Source: Nitrospinaceae bacterium
GTDB lineage: Bacteria; Nitrospinota; Nitrospinia; Nitrospinales; VA-1
Assembly (NCBI GenBank): GCA_021604505.1
Contig: BQJC01000003.1
Span: forward strand, 186,001 to 250,000
DNA length: 64,000 bases
Direction: 5' to 3'
In this document: piece after piece, positions 17,062 to 26,266 of the stretch
Layout: each line of letters opens with the position of its first letter
Numbering within the stretch: position 1 is the stretch's first letter
Program-made: the position numbers and the translations under genes
The notes under the pieces: generated by a model
The model's database searches: none
What the model saw: the letters and a program-made list of their open reading frames with translations, nothing else
Told to the model about the DNA's origin: nothing

Positions 17062-18018
17062 ATGATTGAAGTCGAAAATTTGACCAAATTTTACGGCCCC
17101 CGGCCAGCGATAAAGGGCATCACCTTTAATGTTAACAAAGGCGAGGTGGTCGGGTTTCTCGGCCCCAACGGAGCGGGGAAATCCACCACCATGAATATTC
17201 TTTGTTGCATCATGCCCGCCACCAGCGGTTCCGCTAAAATCTGCGGCCACGATGTTTTTGAAGAGTCGATGGAAATCCGCAAAAAGATCGGCTACCTGCC
17301 GGAAACACCTCCCCTGTACCCGGACATGACCGTGACCAGCTATCTGAGATTTGCGGCCAAAATCCGCCGGGTTCCGTCCAATAAGGTTTCAACTGCCGTG
17401 GACCGGGTCCTCGAAAAGTGCGTGTTGAAGGCGGTGCGAGATAGAATCATCCAGCGCCTTTCCAAAGGGTTCCAGCAACGGGTGGGGTTGGCGCAATCCA
17501 TGATCCATGACCCGGAAATCCTCATTCTCGATGAACCCACCATCGGCCTCGATCCGATTCAGATCATTGAAATCCGCAAATTGATTCAGGAACTGGCCAG
17601 CTCACATACCATCATACTGAGTTCGCATATCCTTCCCGAGATCACTCAGATCTGTAAGCGGGTGATCATCCTGCATGAAGGGGAAATCGCGGCGGTAGAC
17701 TCCTTGGAGGGATTGACAGCCTCGCTAAATAAAAGTGACCGCTTTATATTGAAAGTGCGCAACAGTCAAAACGGAATTTCCGACAAATTGAAAACCCTGG
17801 ATAAAGTCGTTTCCGTCAAGAAAGAAAACGACGGTCAGTTTCTGGTCGAAAGCGAGATGGGCTCGCACGTCCAGGACCAGGTGGCGCGTCTGGCCCTGGA
17901 AAATTCCTGGGGCATTGAAGAGTTAAAGCTCGTCTCGATGACCCTTGAGGATATTTTCCTGCGCCTGACCTTGGAAGAAAACGAACCGAAAAAAGAAAAC
18001 AATGGAGTCAACGCATGA
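17062..18018 (+). CDS. ABC transporter ATP-binding protein (ABC-2/GldA type)
   Basis: A 318-residue ATPase subunit. Walker A GPNGAGKST near residue 35, signature LSKGFQQRVGLAQ near 135 and Walker B ILILDEPTIGLD near 155 are complete, as is the H-loop histidine in LSSHILPE. The extra C-terminal domain (about 220-318) is usual for the CcmA/GldA branch. It drives the permease encoded next; the ATG of that gene overlaps this stop. The full set (ATPase, permease, GldG-like, DUF4340) is widespread outside gliding bacteria, so gliding is not implied; the exported substrate is unknown. Confidence 0.93.
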   Translation: MIEVENLTKFYGPRPAIKGITFNVNKGEVVGFLGPNGAGKSTTMNILCCIMPATSGSAKICGHDVFEESMEIRKKIGYLPETPPLYPDMTVTSYLRFAAKIRRVPSNKVSTAVDRVLEKCVLKAVRDRIIQRLSKGFQQRVGLAQSMIHDPEILILDEPTIGLDPIQIIEIRKLIQELASSHTIILSSHILPEITQICKRVIILHEGEIAAVDSLEGLTASLNKSDRFILKVRNSQNGISDKLKTLDKVVSVKKENDGQFLVESEMGSHVQDQVARLALENSWGIEELKLVSMTLEDIFLRLTLEENEPKKENNGVNA

Positions 18019-18782
18019 GAAACGCCTGGGTCATTGCCAAAAGGGACATGGGTTCTTATTTTAATTCCCCGGTCTTTTATGTGGTGACCACCGTATTCCT
18101 GGTGATCTACAGCTTTATTTTTTCGCAGATCCTGACCTTTTTCAGCTTTCAAAGCGTTCAGGCCAGCCAGTTTCGCGGCATGAACATCGGCCTGAACCTG
18201 AACGAAATGGTGATCGAGCCGTCATTCCAAAACATGGCGGTGACCCTGCTCATGATCATCCCCATTTTGACCATGCGCAGTTTTGCCGACGAAAAAAAAA
18301 GCAAAACCTACACCCTGTTGCTGTCTTCACCCATACACCTGAAAGAAATCATCTTCGGAAAATTTCTGGCCTGCATGACGGTGGTGGCGGTGATGATCCT
18401 GCTATCGTCTTACTCCATCGGATTTCTGCTGATGCTGGGGGAGCCAGAAATAGGCCCGATCGTGACAGGTTATCTGGGTATCCTGCTCATGGCGGGGTGT
18501 TATGTCGGCATGGGCGTGTTTGCTTCCTCCTTGACGGACAACCAGATCATCGCGGCGGTCATCGCCTTTGGCATGTCGCTGTTCATGTGGATCATCGGCT
18601 GGGCGTCGCAAGCGGCCAGCGCCGGCCTTGCGGAAGTCCTGCAATTTCTTTCTCTGGTGGATCACATGCAGCGCTTTCTAAAAGGCATCGTCGACACCAG
18701 CGATGTGATCTATTATATATCCTTCATTCTCTTAACTTTATTTTTGACGCACCGGGTGCTCGATTCACAACGATGGAGATGA
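18015..18782 (+). CDS. ABC-2 type permease (GldF-like)
   Basis: A 255-residue inner-membrane permease with six hydrophobic segments. It begins MRNAWVIAKRDMGSYFNSPV, typical of ABC-2 subunits, and contains the MRSFADEKKSKTYTLLLSSPI cytosolic loop that contacts the ATPase. Its start codon overlaps the ATPase gene stop (ATGA). It would form the channel for the ATPase at 17062-18018, with the GldG-like protein as a periplasmic partner. Confidence 0.92.
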   Translation: MRNAWVIAKRDMGSYFNSPVFYVVTTVFLVIYSFIFSQILTFFSFQSVQASQFRGMNIGLNLNEMVIEPSFQNMAVTLLMIIPILTMRSFADEKKSKTYTLLLSSPIHLKEIIFGKFLACMTVVAVMILLSSYSIGFLLMLGEPEIGPIVTGYLGILLMAGCYVGMGVFASSLTDNQIIAAVIAFGMSLFMWIIGWASQAASAGLAEVLQFLSLVDHMQRFLKGIVDTSDVIYYISFILLTLFLTHRVLDSQRWR

Positions 18783-18786
18783 CGGA

Positions 18787-20361
18787 ATGAAATTATGGAT
18801 CGCCATTTCAGGCTGGCTGGCATTATTGCTGGGGCTTTTCTGCCTGTTGCTTTATATTGTCGCTCCCCATCAAACCATCTGGATGGCTTCGATCGGTGGC
18901 ATCGCGGGGGTCAACGCGATATTTTTTCTTTTTTCAGAACGAGACGCCATCAAACGCCGGGTCAAATCGCGAACCGCGGTGTATGGAATGAACACATTCA
19001 TCCTGTGCTCAGTTTTCCTGGGAATTCTCGTGTTTGCCAACATGCTCTCCGCGCGTCACAAACATCGCTTTGATTTCACCTCATCAGGAATCTTCACTCT
19101 GGCCCCGCAAACCGAAAAGATCGTCGCCAATCTTCCCAGAGAGGTCACGCTGACGGCTTTTTTCCAAAGCGAGTCGCCGACCAAAGCGGACTTTAAAAAC
19201 TTGATGGACGGCTACCTGGACCTGTCCGACAAAATCAAATTGTCTTTCGTCGACCCGGACAAAAACCCCGCCATCATCAAGCAATACGGGGTGACCACCT
19301 ATGGAACCGTGGCGCTGGAAAGCGGCAAACAGGAAACCAAGATACAGAATCCAACGGAAGAAAGCATCACCAATGCGCTTTTAAAAGTGACCAAAGACGA
19401 AAAGAAAACCATCTATTTTCTCGAAGGCCACGGAGAACGCGATCCAGATGACACCGAAGGCCAGGGATATTCCACAACTAAAACAGCTCTGGAACGCGAT
19501 GGTTTTGCCGTGGAAAAACTTCTCCTTCTGCAAACCGCAGCGGTTCCCGAAAATGCCGATACGCTGGTGATCGCCGGACCGCAAAAACCCATTCATCCTC
19601 AAGAACAGAAAGCCATGGAAGAGTATCTCCATAAGGGAGGTTCCATTTTTCTGCTCCTCGACCCGCAAACGGAAACCGGGCTGGATGATTTTTTAAACCG
19701 CTGGGGCATCGAGGTTCAGGAAGACATTGTGATCGATCCGATGTCGAAACTTTTCGGAGGCGATTACGCCGCTCCCGTGGTCAATCAATACATGCTCCAC
19801 GACATCACCAAAGATTTTGCTCTGCCCACCATCTTCCCGGTCCTTCGGTCGGTGACCGCAAAAAAGACCGACGGCCTTGAAGTCGAAGAGCTCCTGCAAA
19901 CAGGCGCCAACAGCTGGGCGGAAAGCGATTTCGCCGGCAAGAAAGTGAAATTCGATGAAGGCGTGGATCGAAAAGGCCCGGTCTCCATTGCCGTGATCGC
20001 CTCGAAGAAAATTGCTTCTGAGGAAAAAACAACTCCGGAAGCCAACGCGGACGAAGCAAAAAACCAAGACGGTAAACAAGAATCCGCCAGGAAAGGCAAC
20101 CTGATGGTCGTGGGCGATTCCGATTTCGCCAACAACACCTACTTCAATTTTTCCGGCAACGGTGATTTTTTTCTCAACACGGCCTCCTGGCTGGCGGAAG
20201 AGGAAACCCTGATCTCCATACGCCCGAAGGAACGAAAAGACAGCCCCATCCATCTGACCAGTGACTGGGGAGGCGCCATATTTCTCCTGGGAACCATTAT
20301 TTTCCCTGGGGTCGTGGTCATGGTCGGAGTAAAAAAATGGTGGACGAGGCGGCGCCTATGA
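18787..20361 (+). CDS. GldG-like ABC transporter auxiliary protein
   Basis: A 524-residue protein of the GldG/ABC_transp_aux family. Two or three N-terminal membrane helices (about 4-26, 31-48 and 72-95) are followed by a large periplasmic part and a C-terminal helix (about 492-514). The conserved FTLAPQTEKIVANLP segment and EGHGERDP stretch are present, and a low-complexity, lysine/alanine-rich linker occurs near 415-435. It starts 4 bases after the permease and ends overlapping the DUF4340 gene. The role is probably substrate handling or coupling at the periplasmic face of the transporter. Confidence 0.9.
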   Translation: MKLWIAISGWLALLLGLFCLLLYIVAPHQTIWMASIGGIAGVNAIFFLFSERDAIKRRVKSRTAVYGMNTFILCSVFLGILVFANMLSARHKHRFDFTSSGIFTLAPQTEKIVANLPREVTLTAFFQSESPTKADFKNLMDGYLDLSDKIKLSFVDPDKNPAIIKQYGVTTYGTVALESGKQETKIQNPTEESITNALLKVTKDEKKTIYFLEGHGERDPDDTEGQGYSTTKTALERDGFAVEKLLLLQTAAVPENADTLVIAGPQKPIHPQEQKAMEEYLHKGGSIFLLLDPQTETGLDDFLNRWGIEVQEDIVIDPMSKLFGGDYAAPVVNQYMLHDITKDFALPTIFPVLRSVTAKKTDGLEVEELLQTGANSWAESDFAGKKVKFDEGVDRKGPVSIAVIASKKIASEEKTTPEANADEAKNQDGKQESARKGNLMVVGDSDFANNTYFNFSGNGDFFLNTASWLAEEETLISIRPKERKDSPIHLTSDWGGAIFLLGTIIFPGVVVMVGVKKWWTRRRL

Positions 20362-22136
20362 AGTTTAAGGGGACGATCTGGATGGCCGCCGTATTGATCG
20401 GCATCGTTCTTTATTATTATCTGGTCGACGTTCCGGCGGAAAAAAAACAAAGAGAAGAAAAAGAACGCGCCGAAAAAATCCTGCTGTTTGAAACCGATCA
20501 GGTTGAAGAATTCCGCATCATAAATAAAGACCAGGTACTGCATCTCAAGCGTAAGGACCCCTCCGGCTGGGAATTGCTCGAACCCGTTAAAGCCCAGGCC
20601 GACCCAAAGACCGCCGCCTCCTTTTTATCGAAATTACAATCCGCCCGCTATTCCCGTACCGTGGAGGACTCAGCGAAAGATCTTGCCGTTTACGGCCTAA
20701 AGGAACCCTCCTTGACCCTCCACCTGCAATTGAAAGAACAAGGACAGAAAACCCTGCTCGTGGGCGATGACCATCCCATGAACCAAAATCTATACGTCAA
20801 AAGAAGCGATGAAAATAAGGTGTTGCTGGCAACCCTCAAGAGAGCGGATCTGGACAAATCGCTTTTCGACCTCAGGGACAAAAGCCTTCTGAATTTCAAG
20901 GAAGAAGAGATCGCTGAAATCAAATTTCAAATCGACGGGAAATCCTTTCAACTGACCCGGAATAATGAGCAGTGGAAAATTGATGACGACGCCAAAGGCG
21001 ATAGCGATGAAATCAAAGGTTTTCTAAAGCGGGTTAAAAATTTCACGGTCAAAAAGTTCATCGACGAAAACCCGGAATCCCTCACAAAATATGGTTTGGA
21101 CGCGCCTTCCAAACGATTGACCCTGGAAACCGCCGGCGAAAGCAAGCCCATGACACTTTTAATCGGCAGCAAATTGGAAAACGAAGGATTTTATGGGAAA
21201 GTCGAGAGCGCCAAAAACGTCGTCTTATTTGGTAGTCAGCTCGTCGAAACGCTTTCCAAAAAACCGGTCGATTTTATCAGCAAAGTCCTGTTTGAATTCC
21301 AGCGGGACAAAATATCTCAGATTGAATTGCGAACGAAAAACGAAGAAATTCTTATAACCAGGAGCAAACAGGACGCCTCGAAGTGGTCCCTTGAGAAGCC
21401 TGTTGAATCCTCCGCGGACTCCGCCACCGTCAGCAGTCTGCTGCTCGATTTAAGGGATGCCCGAGTGGTCGAATTTGTCAAGACCTCTGTAAAAACCCCG
21501 GCGCTGTTTGGGCTCGGCGATCCCCAGAAGGTGCTCACCGTTCACATAGAAGGCGAAAAATCATGGGCCCTGAAAATCGGCAATAAATCCAGCGATGAAA
21601 AACACGTCTTCGCAAGCAGAACGGGAGATTCCACAGTTTTTATGATCGCTTCAGATACTGTCGATAAACTGTTTCGCTCTCTCCACGATCTGAAAAATAA
21701 AAAACTTCTCAGTTTTGTGAAAGATGAAGTCGAAAAGATCCTAGTCGAGTACCCCGACAAAGCATTTGAACTGCAAAAGCGGGGAAACGACTGGCATCTC
21801 ACCCGGCCTGAGAAAATTGCAAAGGTGAAAGGATTCATAGGTAACGATATTCTCTGGTCCCTAAACAGTCTGGAATACGAATCGATCGTCTCTCCTCCCC
21901 TGGACAACAAAGCTTCCGGTCTCGAGACACCCACGGTTTCTGTCACAATCTGGAAAGGAAAGGACCAGAAAGCGGGCAGAATCGTGGTCGGGAAAAAGAC
22001 CGGGGACAAAGCCGAACATTTTGCCAGAGTAGACGGCGCTTCTGACCTCTACACGATCAAAGACCGGCTCTTAGAAAGCCTGCCTAAAGATTTGCAGAAA
22101 TTCAAAGACGAGCCGCCACACGGCCCTACCCGCTAA
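20358..22136 (+). CDS. DUF4340 protein of the GldG-type export module
   Basis: A 592-residue protein with one N-terminal membrane anchor (about residues 5-23) and a long periplasmic region of repeated DUF4340 units. Each unit runs from a hydrophobic strand to a YGLxxPSxxLxL motif, seen near 115, 250 and 380. The start is the ATG at 20358 overlapping the GldG-like stop (ATGA); a frame-matched ATG at 20337 would sit inside the upstream gene. DUF4340 proteins commonly close this operon type, but no biochemical activity is established. Confidence 0.9.
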   Translation: MKFKGTIWMAAVLIGIVLYYYLVDVPAEKKQREEKERAEKILLFETDQVEEFRIINKDQVLHLKRKDPSGWELLEPVKAQADPKTAASFLSKLQSARYSRTVEDSAKDLAVYGLKEPSLTLHLQLKEQGQKTLLVGDDHPMNQNLYVKRSDENKVLLATLKRADLDKSLFDLRDKSLLNFKEEEIAEIKFQIDGKSFQLTRNNEQWKIDDDAKGDSDEIKGFLKRVKNFTVKKFIDENPESLTKYGLDAPSKRLTLETAGESKPMTLLIGSKLENEGFYGKVESAKNVVLFGSQLVETLSKKPVDFISKVLFEFQRDKISQIELRTKNEEILITRSKQDASKWSLEKPVESSADSATVSSLLLDLRDARVVEFVKTSVKTPALFGLGDPQKVLTVHIEGEKSWALKIGNKSSDEKHVFASRTGDSTVFMIASDTVDKLFRSLHDLKNKKLLSFVKDEVEKILVEYPDKAFELQKRGNDWHLTRPEKIAKVKGFIGNDILWSLNSLEYESIVSPPLDNKASGLETPTVSVTIWKGKDQKAGRIVVGKKTGDKAEHFARVDGASDLYTIKDRLLESLPKDLQKFKDEPPHGPTR

Positions 22137-22206
22137 GATTCCTGCCAGATTCCCTAAGAAAAGCTCTCCGCCCCCAATCCCGGCACCGTCTATCAAGCCC
22201 CATAGC

Positions 22207-22237
22207 TTCATTTTACGCACAAAAATGAAAGGATTTT
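22207..22237 (+). terminator. weak hairpin terminator candidate
   Basis: An AT-rich 8-bp stem (22207-22214 with 22222-22229) is followed by GGATTTTTT. It could end the four-gene export operon. The stem is weak, so confidence is low. Confidence 0.35.
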
Positions 22238-22348
22238 TTGTAGCAGGCGACCTATATTTAGGTTCTCAAGAACGCCTTTTTGGATGGAGAGACAAATGCC
22301 CTTAGAAATCTCTCTCAGACAAGCAAAAAGTTATGAGGAGCCCCTATC

Positions 22349-22714
22349 ATGAATAAGCTAGAAACCGTTGAATCGTTGATCCAAAAAATACCGTGCCCCG
22401 TATGTTTGAATTCACGGTTTGAGATTAACCTGAGCTGCGACCTCCCCCACTCGCTATGCGATTTCCACGCTATATGTGAACACTGCCATTACAAGTTCGT
22501 GGTCACGGAAGACTATACGGGAAGCAAAGATATCCTTCAGAGTGTGAAGGAGCATGTTAAAAAAAGCGGCTGTCCGACCTGTCATAGCCAGGATCTGGAA
22601 ATTGAATTTTTATGCGATCTCGGGTCGGAAGATTGTTTTTTCCTGGTGAAATGCAAAGAAAATGACCATTACAGCAAAGTGGATCAAAAAGGCATTAGCT
22701 ATCTATTCAGTTAA
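22349..22714 (+). CDS. small protein with duplicated zinc-ribbon-like halves
   Basis: A 121-residue protein made of two related halves. Each begins with a CPxC pair (CPVC near residue 15, CPTC near 76), then about 10-12 residues to an LxCDL segment (LSCDL, FLCDL), and each half has a further cysteine downstream. The first half has an extra CEHC. The spacing suggests metal binding. A GAGGAG ribosome-binding site precedes the ATG. It stands alone, with a terminator-like structure after it. I do not recognise the family; a regulatory or chaperone-like zinc protein is only a guess. Confidence 0.75.
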   Translation: MNKLETVESLIQKIPCPVCLNSRFEINLSCDLPHSLCDFHAICEHCHYKFVVTEDYTGSKDILQSVKEHVKKSGCPTCHSQDLEIEFLCDLGSEDCFFLVKCKENDHYSKVDQKGISYLFS

Positions 22715-22740
22715 CCAGGAAAACCGGTCCCAAAAGCGGT

Positions 22741-22793
22741 AAAAACGACAGGTTTTTCCCTTAGGGGAAAGCCCTCCCCGGTCCTGTCTTTTT
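22741..22793 (+). terminator. terminator-like structure
   Basis: An outer stem GACAGG (22747-22752) with CCTGTC (22783-22788), bracketed by A5 and T5 runs, encloses a second hairpin (TTTCCC with GGGGAAA). It fits termination of the 22349-22714 gene. Confidence 0.6.
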
Positions 22794-23766
22794 GCAAAAT
22801 AAAGGCTCTCAAGAGAACCGTCAAGTTTCCCTGAGGTATTGCCGTAGAGATATTTACGAAGCAGTCAGGCAAAAAGCATCCACCCCCCGATATTTCTTAG
22901 TTTTCCGTTTTTAACCACTGTTTTCACTACTATATACAGGCAAAGTTTATTATTTTGACCCACTATATTGTAGTTCGGAGAAAATAAACCGCCCTGCAGA
23001 AAATTTTTTTCCCTCCATGTCATTGAAAATTAATGTATTTTATTGAAAGCGAACCATACGATAATTTTTATAGTTGACAGCCCCCATATGTGGTGGTACC
23101 GTTCCCTCGCTACACTAAATAAAGGGAACAAATGCCACCCGTTGATGTCCAAATGATAAAATTTATACGGAATAGGAAATTTAAGGATTTATAAATTCCG
23201 AATACCGAAAACCCCGAAAGGGTCATTGAACTTCCAACGGCGGGTTACTAAAAGAGAGATGTCCATGTTAGTAAAGACACATTCCAGAAAGTTTGCAGTA
23301 AATCGTGGTATTTTTGGAATGTACGCCAGTCTCAAACCCCTTCCCAAACCCCCAAAAATTATGATCGCCAGCCGAGACCTCCGTTTTTCTTGGCAGAAGA
23401 AAACCTTCCAAGTGGCGCACCATGGAAACTCTTTTTGCACCCGGGGAATTTCTAACGAAAATTCTCCTGGGGAAATAGTAACCCGCCTCCTTTCTTTGAA
23501 TTTAACCGTCTCGCCTGTTACCAATGTTTGATCCGCTTACAGGTGCCGTCATGTCAAGGGCAGGCATGTGGAGTCTTTTATTAGTTTCCATTTGAGTTGG
23601 TTCACCGGGCGGGGCGGTTTTCTATACTTCCAATTTAAAAATTAACAGCACGGACGGCGATGTTGTTTTGGCGGCTCCGGGAGTCATTTCGAAGAGCCTC
23701 CTTGCCTTCAACCATCACTTGAATTAATATTAAAAATCACTGTAGACAAAAGGATTTAGGGGATTT
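22794..23766. other. nearly 1 kb without a supported gene
   Basis: AT-rich first half, mixed second half. A TTGACA hexamer is at 23074-23079. A short inverted repeat (GTTCCCT 23101-23107 with AGGGAAC 23123-23129) is followed by a 20-codon open frame from 23132. Overlapping frames on both strands at 23189-23531 have unnatural composition and no consistent ribosome-binding site. Nothing here was recognised as a known RNA. Confidence 0.5.
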
Positions 23767-24195
23767 ATGACGGAGGATTCTCATCTAAAATGTGAAGTGT
23801 CGGGAGAGCGTATTCCCACCTATTCCCACCCGGGAGATGCTGGAGCGGACCTGAGGTCGTCTGTGACCGAGGTGGTTCCCGCCCGAGGAAAAAGCCTGGT
23901 TGCGACCGGAATCTGTCTCAAACTTCCCCCTGGGCACGTGGGGTTGATCTGGCCACGCAGTGGACTGGCAGTCAAGCATTCCTTAGACTGCGGCGCCGGA
24001 GTGATCGATTCCGAATACCGGGGTGAAATCAAAGTCCTGCTGTTCAATCATTCCGATAAAGATTACGCCGTAAAACCGGGCGACCGGATCGCCCAGCTCA
24101 TCGTTCAAAAATTCGAAAAGGTGGATTTCATTCCGGTGGATCGTTTGGAAGATACCGTCCGCGGCGGCAATGGATTTGGCTCCACCGGGTCGTGA
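23767..24195 (+). CDS. dut: dUTP diphosphatase
   Basis: Hydrolyses dUTP to dUMP and pyrophosphate, keeping uracil out of DNA and feeding dTMP synthesis; a homotrimeric cytosolic enzyme. All five trimeric dUTPase motifs are visible in 142 residues: HPGDAGADLRS, PRSGLA, GVIDSEYRGEI with the catalytic Asp, GDRIAQLIV, and the C-terminal RGGNGFGSTGS arm that closes over the active site. It stands about 130 bases before the Nfu gene and may be cotranscribed with it. Confidence 0.96.
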   Translation: MTEDSHLKCEVSGERIPTYSHPGDAGADLRSSVTEVVPARGKSLVATGICLKLPPGHVGLIWPRSGLAVKHSLDCGAGVIDSEYRGEIKVLLFNHSDKDYAVKPGDRIAQLIVQKFEKVDFIPVDRLEDTVRGGNGFGSTGS

Positions 24196-24333
24196 ATACA
24201 CTCAGCGCAACCCAGCCACAAATCTTGTATTGAAAGCGTGGTTTTTTGCCTTTTTCACCCAAAAAGGTTTACAATGACAGATAGCCTCGGGTTTTTAGGG
24301 GTTTGGTGAATCACCGGATCAGTGGAGAGGGAA

Positions 24334-25038
24334 ATGGGTTCGTTTAAAGGCTGGTTACAGAAAATGTTTGGAATTCCCGCAGGAGGTTCGGGAGATTCTC
24401 CCGGTGCAGCAACCCCGCCTGTTGCCAACCCCGCCGCCGAGGAAAGCCATTTTCGCGTTGTCCGCGTTCAACCCACGCCAAACCCGGACGCCTTTCAATT
24501 CATCATGAGCGGTCCGGTCATTTCCGAGGGAACCAAGACATTCAACTCGGCAGACGAAGCCAAAGGCGACCCGCTGGGTGAAGCCCTGTTCGGCATTTTT
24601 GGAATTGAAAACGTGTTCCTCAAAGAAAGCTATGTGACCGTCACCAAGTCGAAAGTGGTGGGCTGGCACACCGTGATGGAAACCGTTGGTGAAACCATTG
24701 AAAATCACCTGCATTTTTACGACGGAGGGACGGTTGCCGAAGAAAGTAAACCAGAGGTCGATCCTGTTCTGGAAAGCTTCAAAAAGGACGAATTTGCCAC
24801 ATATTCCGAAAAACAAAAGACCGAAGTGATTGAAGCCCTTCTCGATGTCGCGATCCGTCCCGCCCTTTCCAATGATGGCGGTGGACTGGACATTCTGGGA
24901 ATCGATGGGTCCGTTGTAAAAATCCATTACCAGGGCGCCTGTGGAAGCTGCCCGAGCTCCACAACCGGGACATTGAATTACATCGAAAATTTCCTGAAAG
25001 AAGCGGTTCACCCTGACCTAACGGTTCAAGCCAACTAA
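24334..25038 (+). CDS. Nfu-type iron-sulfur cluster scaffold protein
   Basis: A 234-residue protein with two domains. About residues 38-130 form an Nfu_N domain (RVQPTPNPDAFQFIMSG). About 155-230 form a NifU C-terminal domain with the cluster-binding motif CGSCPSS preceded by ALSNDGGGLDIL. It should assemble or carry [4Fe-4S] clusters to client enzymes. A GTG at 24322 in the same frame is less likely than the ATG at 24334, which has GGAGAGG upstream. No isc or suf genes are near. A TACAAT hexamer at 24270 could be its -10. Confidence 0.92.
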   Translation: MGSFKGWLQKMFGIPAGGSGDSPGAATPPVANPAAEESHFRVVRVQPTPNPDAFQFIMSGPVISEGTKTFNSADEAKGDPLGEALFGIFGIENVFLKESYVTVTKSKVVGWHTVMETVGETIENHLHFYDGGTVAEESKPEVDPVLESFKKDEFATYSEKQKTEVIEALLDVAIRPALSNDGGGLDILGIDGSVVKIHYQGACGSCPSSTTGTLNYIENFLKEAVHPDLTVQAN

Positions 25039-25085
25039 AAAAATACCCCCCCTTCCCGCTCCTGCTTTAAAAAACCCCTAGAGCC

Positions 25086-25658
25086 TCACAGCCATTTACT
25101 GGGAATCTCAGGCGGCCGGTAATCCAAAATGTACTTTAGCGCCGCTTCAGGGTGGGGTTCCACAGCAAACAGATCCACCGTCTCTTGCTTGGCGAACTTC
25201 AGGTCGACCATTTCCTGTAAATTGGCAATCAGCCCGTCATAAAATTGATGGGTGTTGATAAACACCAACGGCTTTTGTGTCAATTTCAGTTGTTTCATGG
25301 ACAGGATTTCCATCGCCTCTTCCAAAGTACCGATGCCGCCGGGAAGGGTGATGAAGGCATCCGATTTTTGATCCATGACGCCCTTCCTCTCCCGCATATC
25401 CTTGGTCACGATCAATTCATCCGCTTCCCCATACTCGATGTTTTTATACCTAAAAAACTCGGGAAGCACTCCGGTGACCCTGCCTCCAAACTCGTGAACC
25501 CCCCGGGCGACACATCCCATCAACCCGATGGAAGCGCCTCCGTATACCAGATTCAAACCCAGACGCCCCAACCGGCGGCCAAGGTCGGTCGCCGTTTCCT
25601 TATAGACCGCCTCTACGGATTCACTGGAGGAACAAAACACACAAACAGAACGAAGCAT
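25086..25658 (-). CDS. LOG-family (TIGR00730) nucleotide phosphoribohydrolase
   Basis: A 190-residue Rossmann-like protein of the lonely guy/lysine decarboxylase-like family. It shows VCVFCSSSES at the N-terminus, GGASIGLMG near 40 and the family motif PGGIGTLEE near 105, with its catalytic Glu. Relatives release nucleobases from nucleoside 5'-monophosphates; many bacterial copies have been misnamed lysine decarboxylases. The exact substrate is unresolved. The gene is single and convergent with the Nfu gene. Confidence 0.93.
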   Translation of the reverse strand: MLRSVCVFCSSSESVEAVYKETATDLGRRLGRLGLNLVYGGASIGLMGCVARGVHEFGGRVTGVLPEFFRYKNIEYGEADELIVTKDMRERKGVMDQKSDAFITLPGGIGTLEEAMEILSMKQLKLTQKPLVFINTHQFYDGLIANLQEMVDLKFAKQETVDLFAVEPHPEAALKYILDYRPPEIPSKWL

Positions 25659-25869
25659 TCTTCTGCACCTTTAAAGTTAAAGTTTGAAACCCGGCAGCCA
25701 GGCGCTGCAAAGCTTAAAAAGTTTTAATAATCCATGTAATGGAAATCACATAAGTTTGTGATGGGTTTCCTTCATCGGTCCACTAAAAATAGTTACCCTA
25801 AGATCATGAAAAGGCATGGCTCCACTCATATCCCACAATCATCAAAATCACCCACACCGGAGGTACTCC

Positions 25870-26076
25870 ATGTTTCATGAAGTAAAGATTTTGAACCCCA
25901 AAGGAAAATTAAAAAAACTGATTTCCAGTCAAGAGTTACGGCAGGAACACTGGAGAAAGTTTAACGAACTGAGCCATGAAATCACCATTGGGAAATTTTC
26001 CAGAGGCCGGGTTCCGCAATCCGTCAGACACGTTCTGGAAAGCGAGTTTCACGATCATGAGGATGAATTCCGATAA
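25870..26076 (+). CDS. small conserved-looking protein, unknown
   Basis: A 68-residue charged protein starting MFHEVKILNPKGKLKK, with a very good GGAGG site 7 bases before the ATG; the longer frame from 25816 has no ribosome-binding site. The C-terminal end (VLESEFHDHEDEFR) is acidic and histidine-rich, the N-terminal half basic. No membrane segment or cysteine. I do not recognise the family, though the HWRKFNELSHEI part looks helical. It stands alone between an AT-rich promoter region and a coiled-coil gene on the same strand. Confidence 0.65.
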   Translation: MFHEVKILNPKGKLKKLISSQELRQEHWRKFNELSHEITIGKFSRGRVPQSVRHVLESEFHDHEDEFR

Positions 26077-26266
26077 ATACAAACCAGTCGTCCAAAACAT
26101 ACCAAAGATTTTCCGGTATTTTCTTACAATCCTCTCCAATCGCTCACATCTAAAAACTTATTAAAAAACCGCCTCTTATGAAACTTTTTCGACCCATCCT
26201 TTGATTTCCATTTAAAATAGTGTTCAGCAAAAACCAAATGGAAACCATGAGGTGAAATCGAATCTT

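Noticed and set aside
17062-22136. Gliding-motility machinery from GldA/F/G-like genes
   Set aside because: The ATPase, permease, GldG-like and DUF4340 set is widespread in non-gliding bacteria, and no other gld or spr genes are present.
23189-23531. Overlapping 100-codon frames on both strands
   Set aside because: Neither has a convincing ribosome-binding site or natural-looking composition, and both look like chance openings in mixed-composition sequence.
25086-25658. Lysine decarboxylase annotation for the LOG-family protein
   Set aside because: The PGGxGTxxE motif belongs to nucleotide phosphoribohydrolases; the old decarboxylase name is a known mis-annotation.
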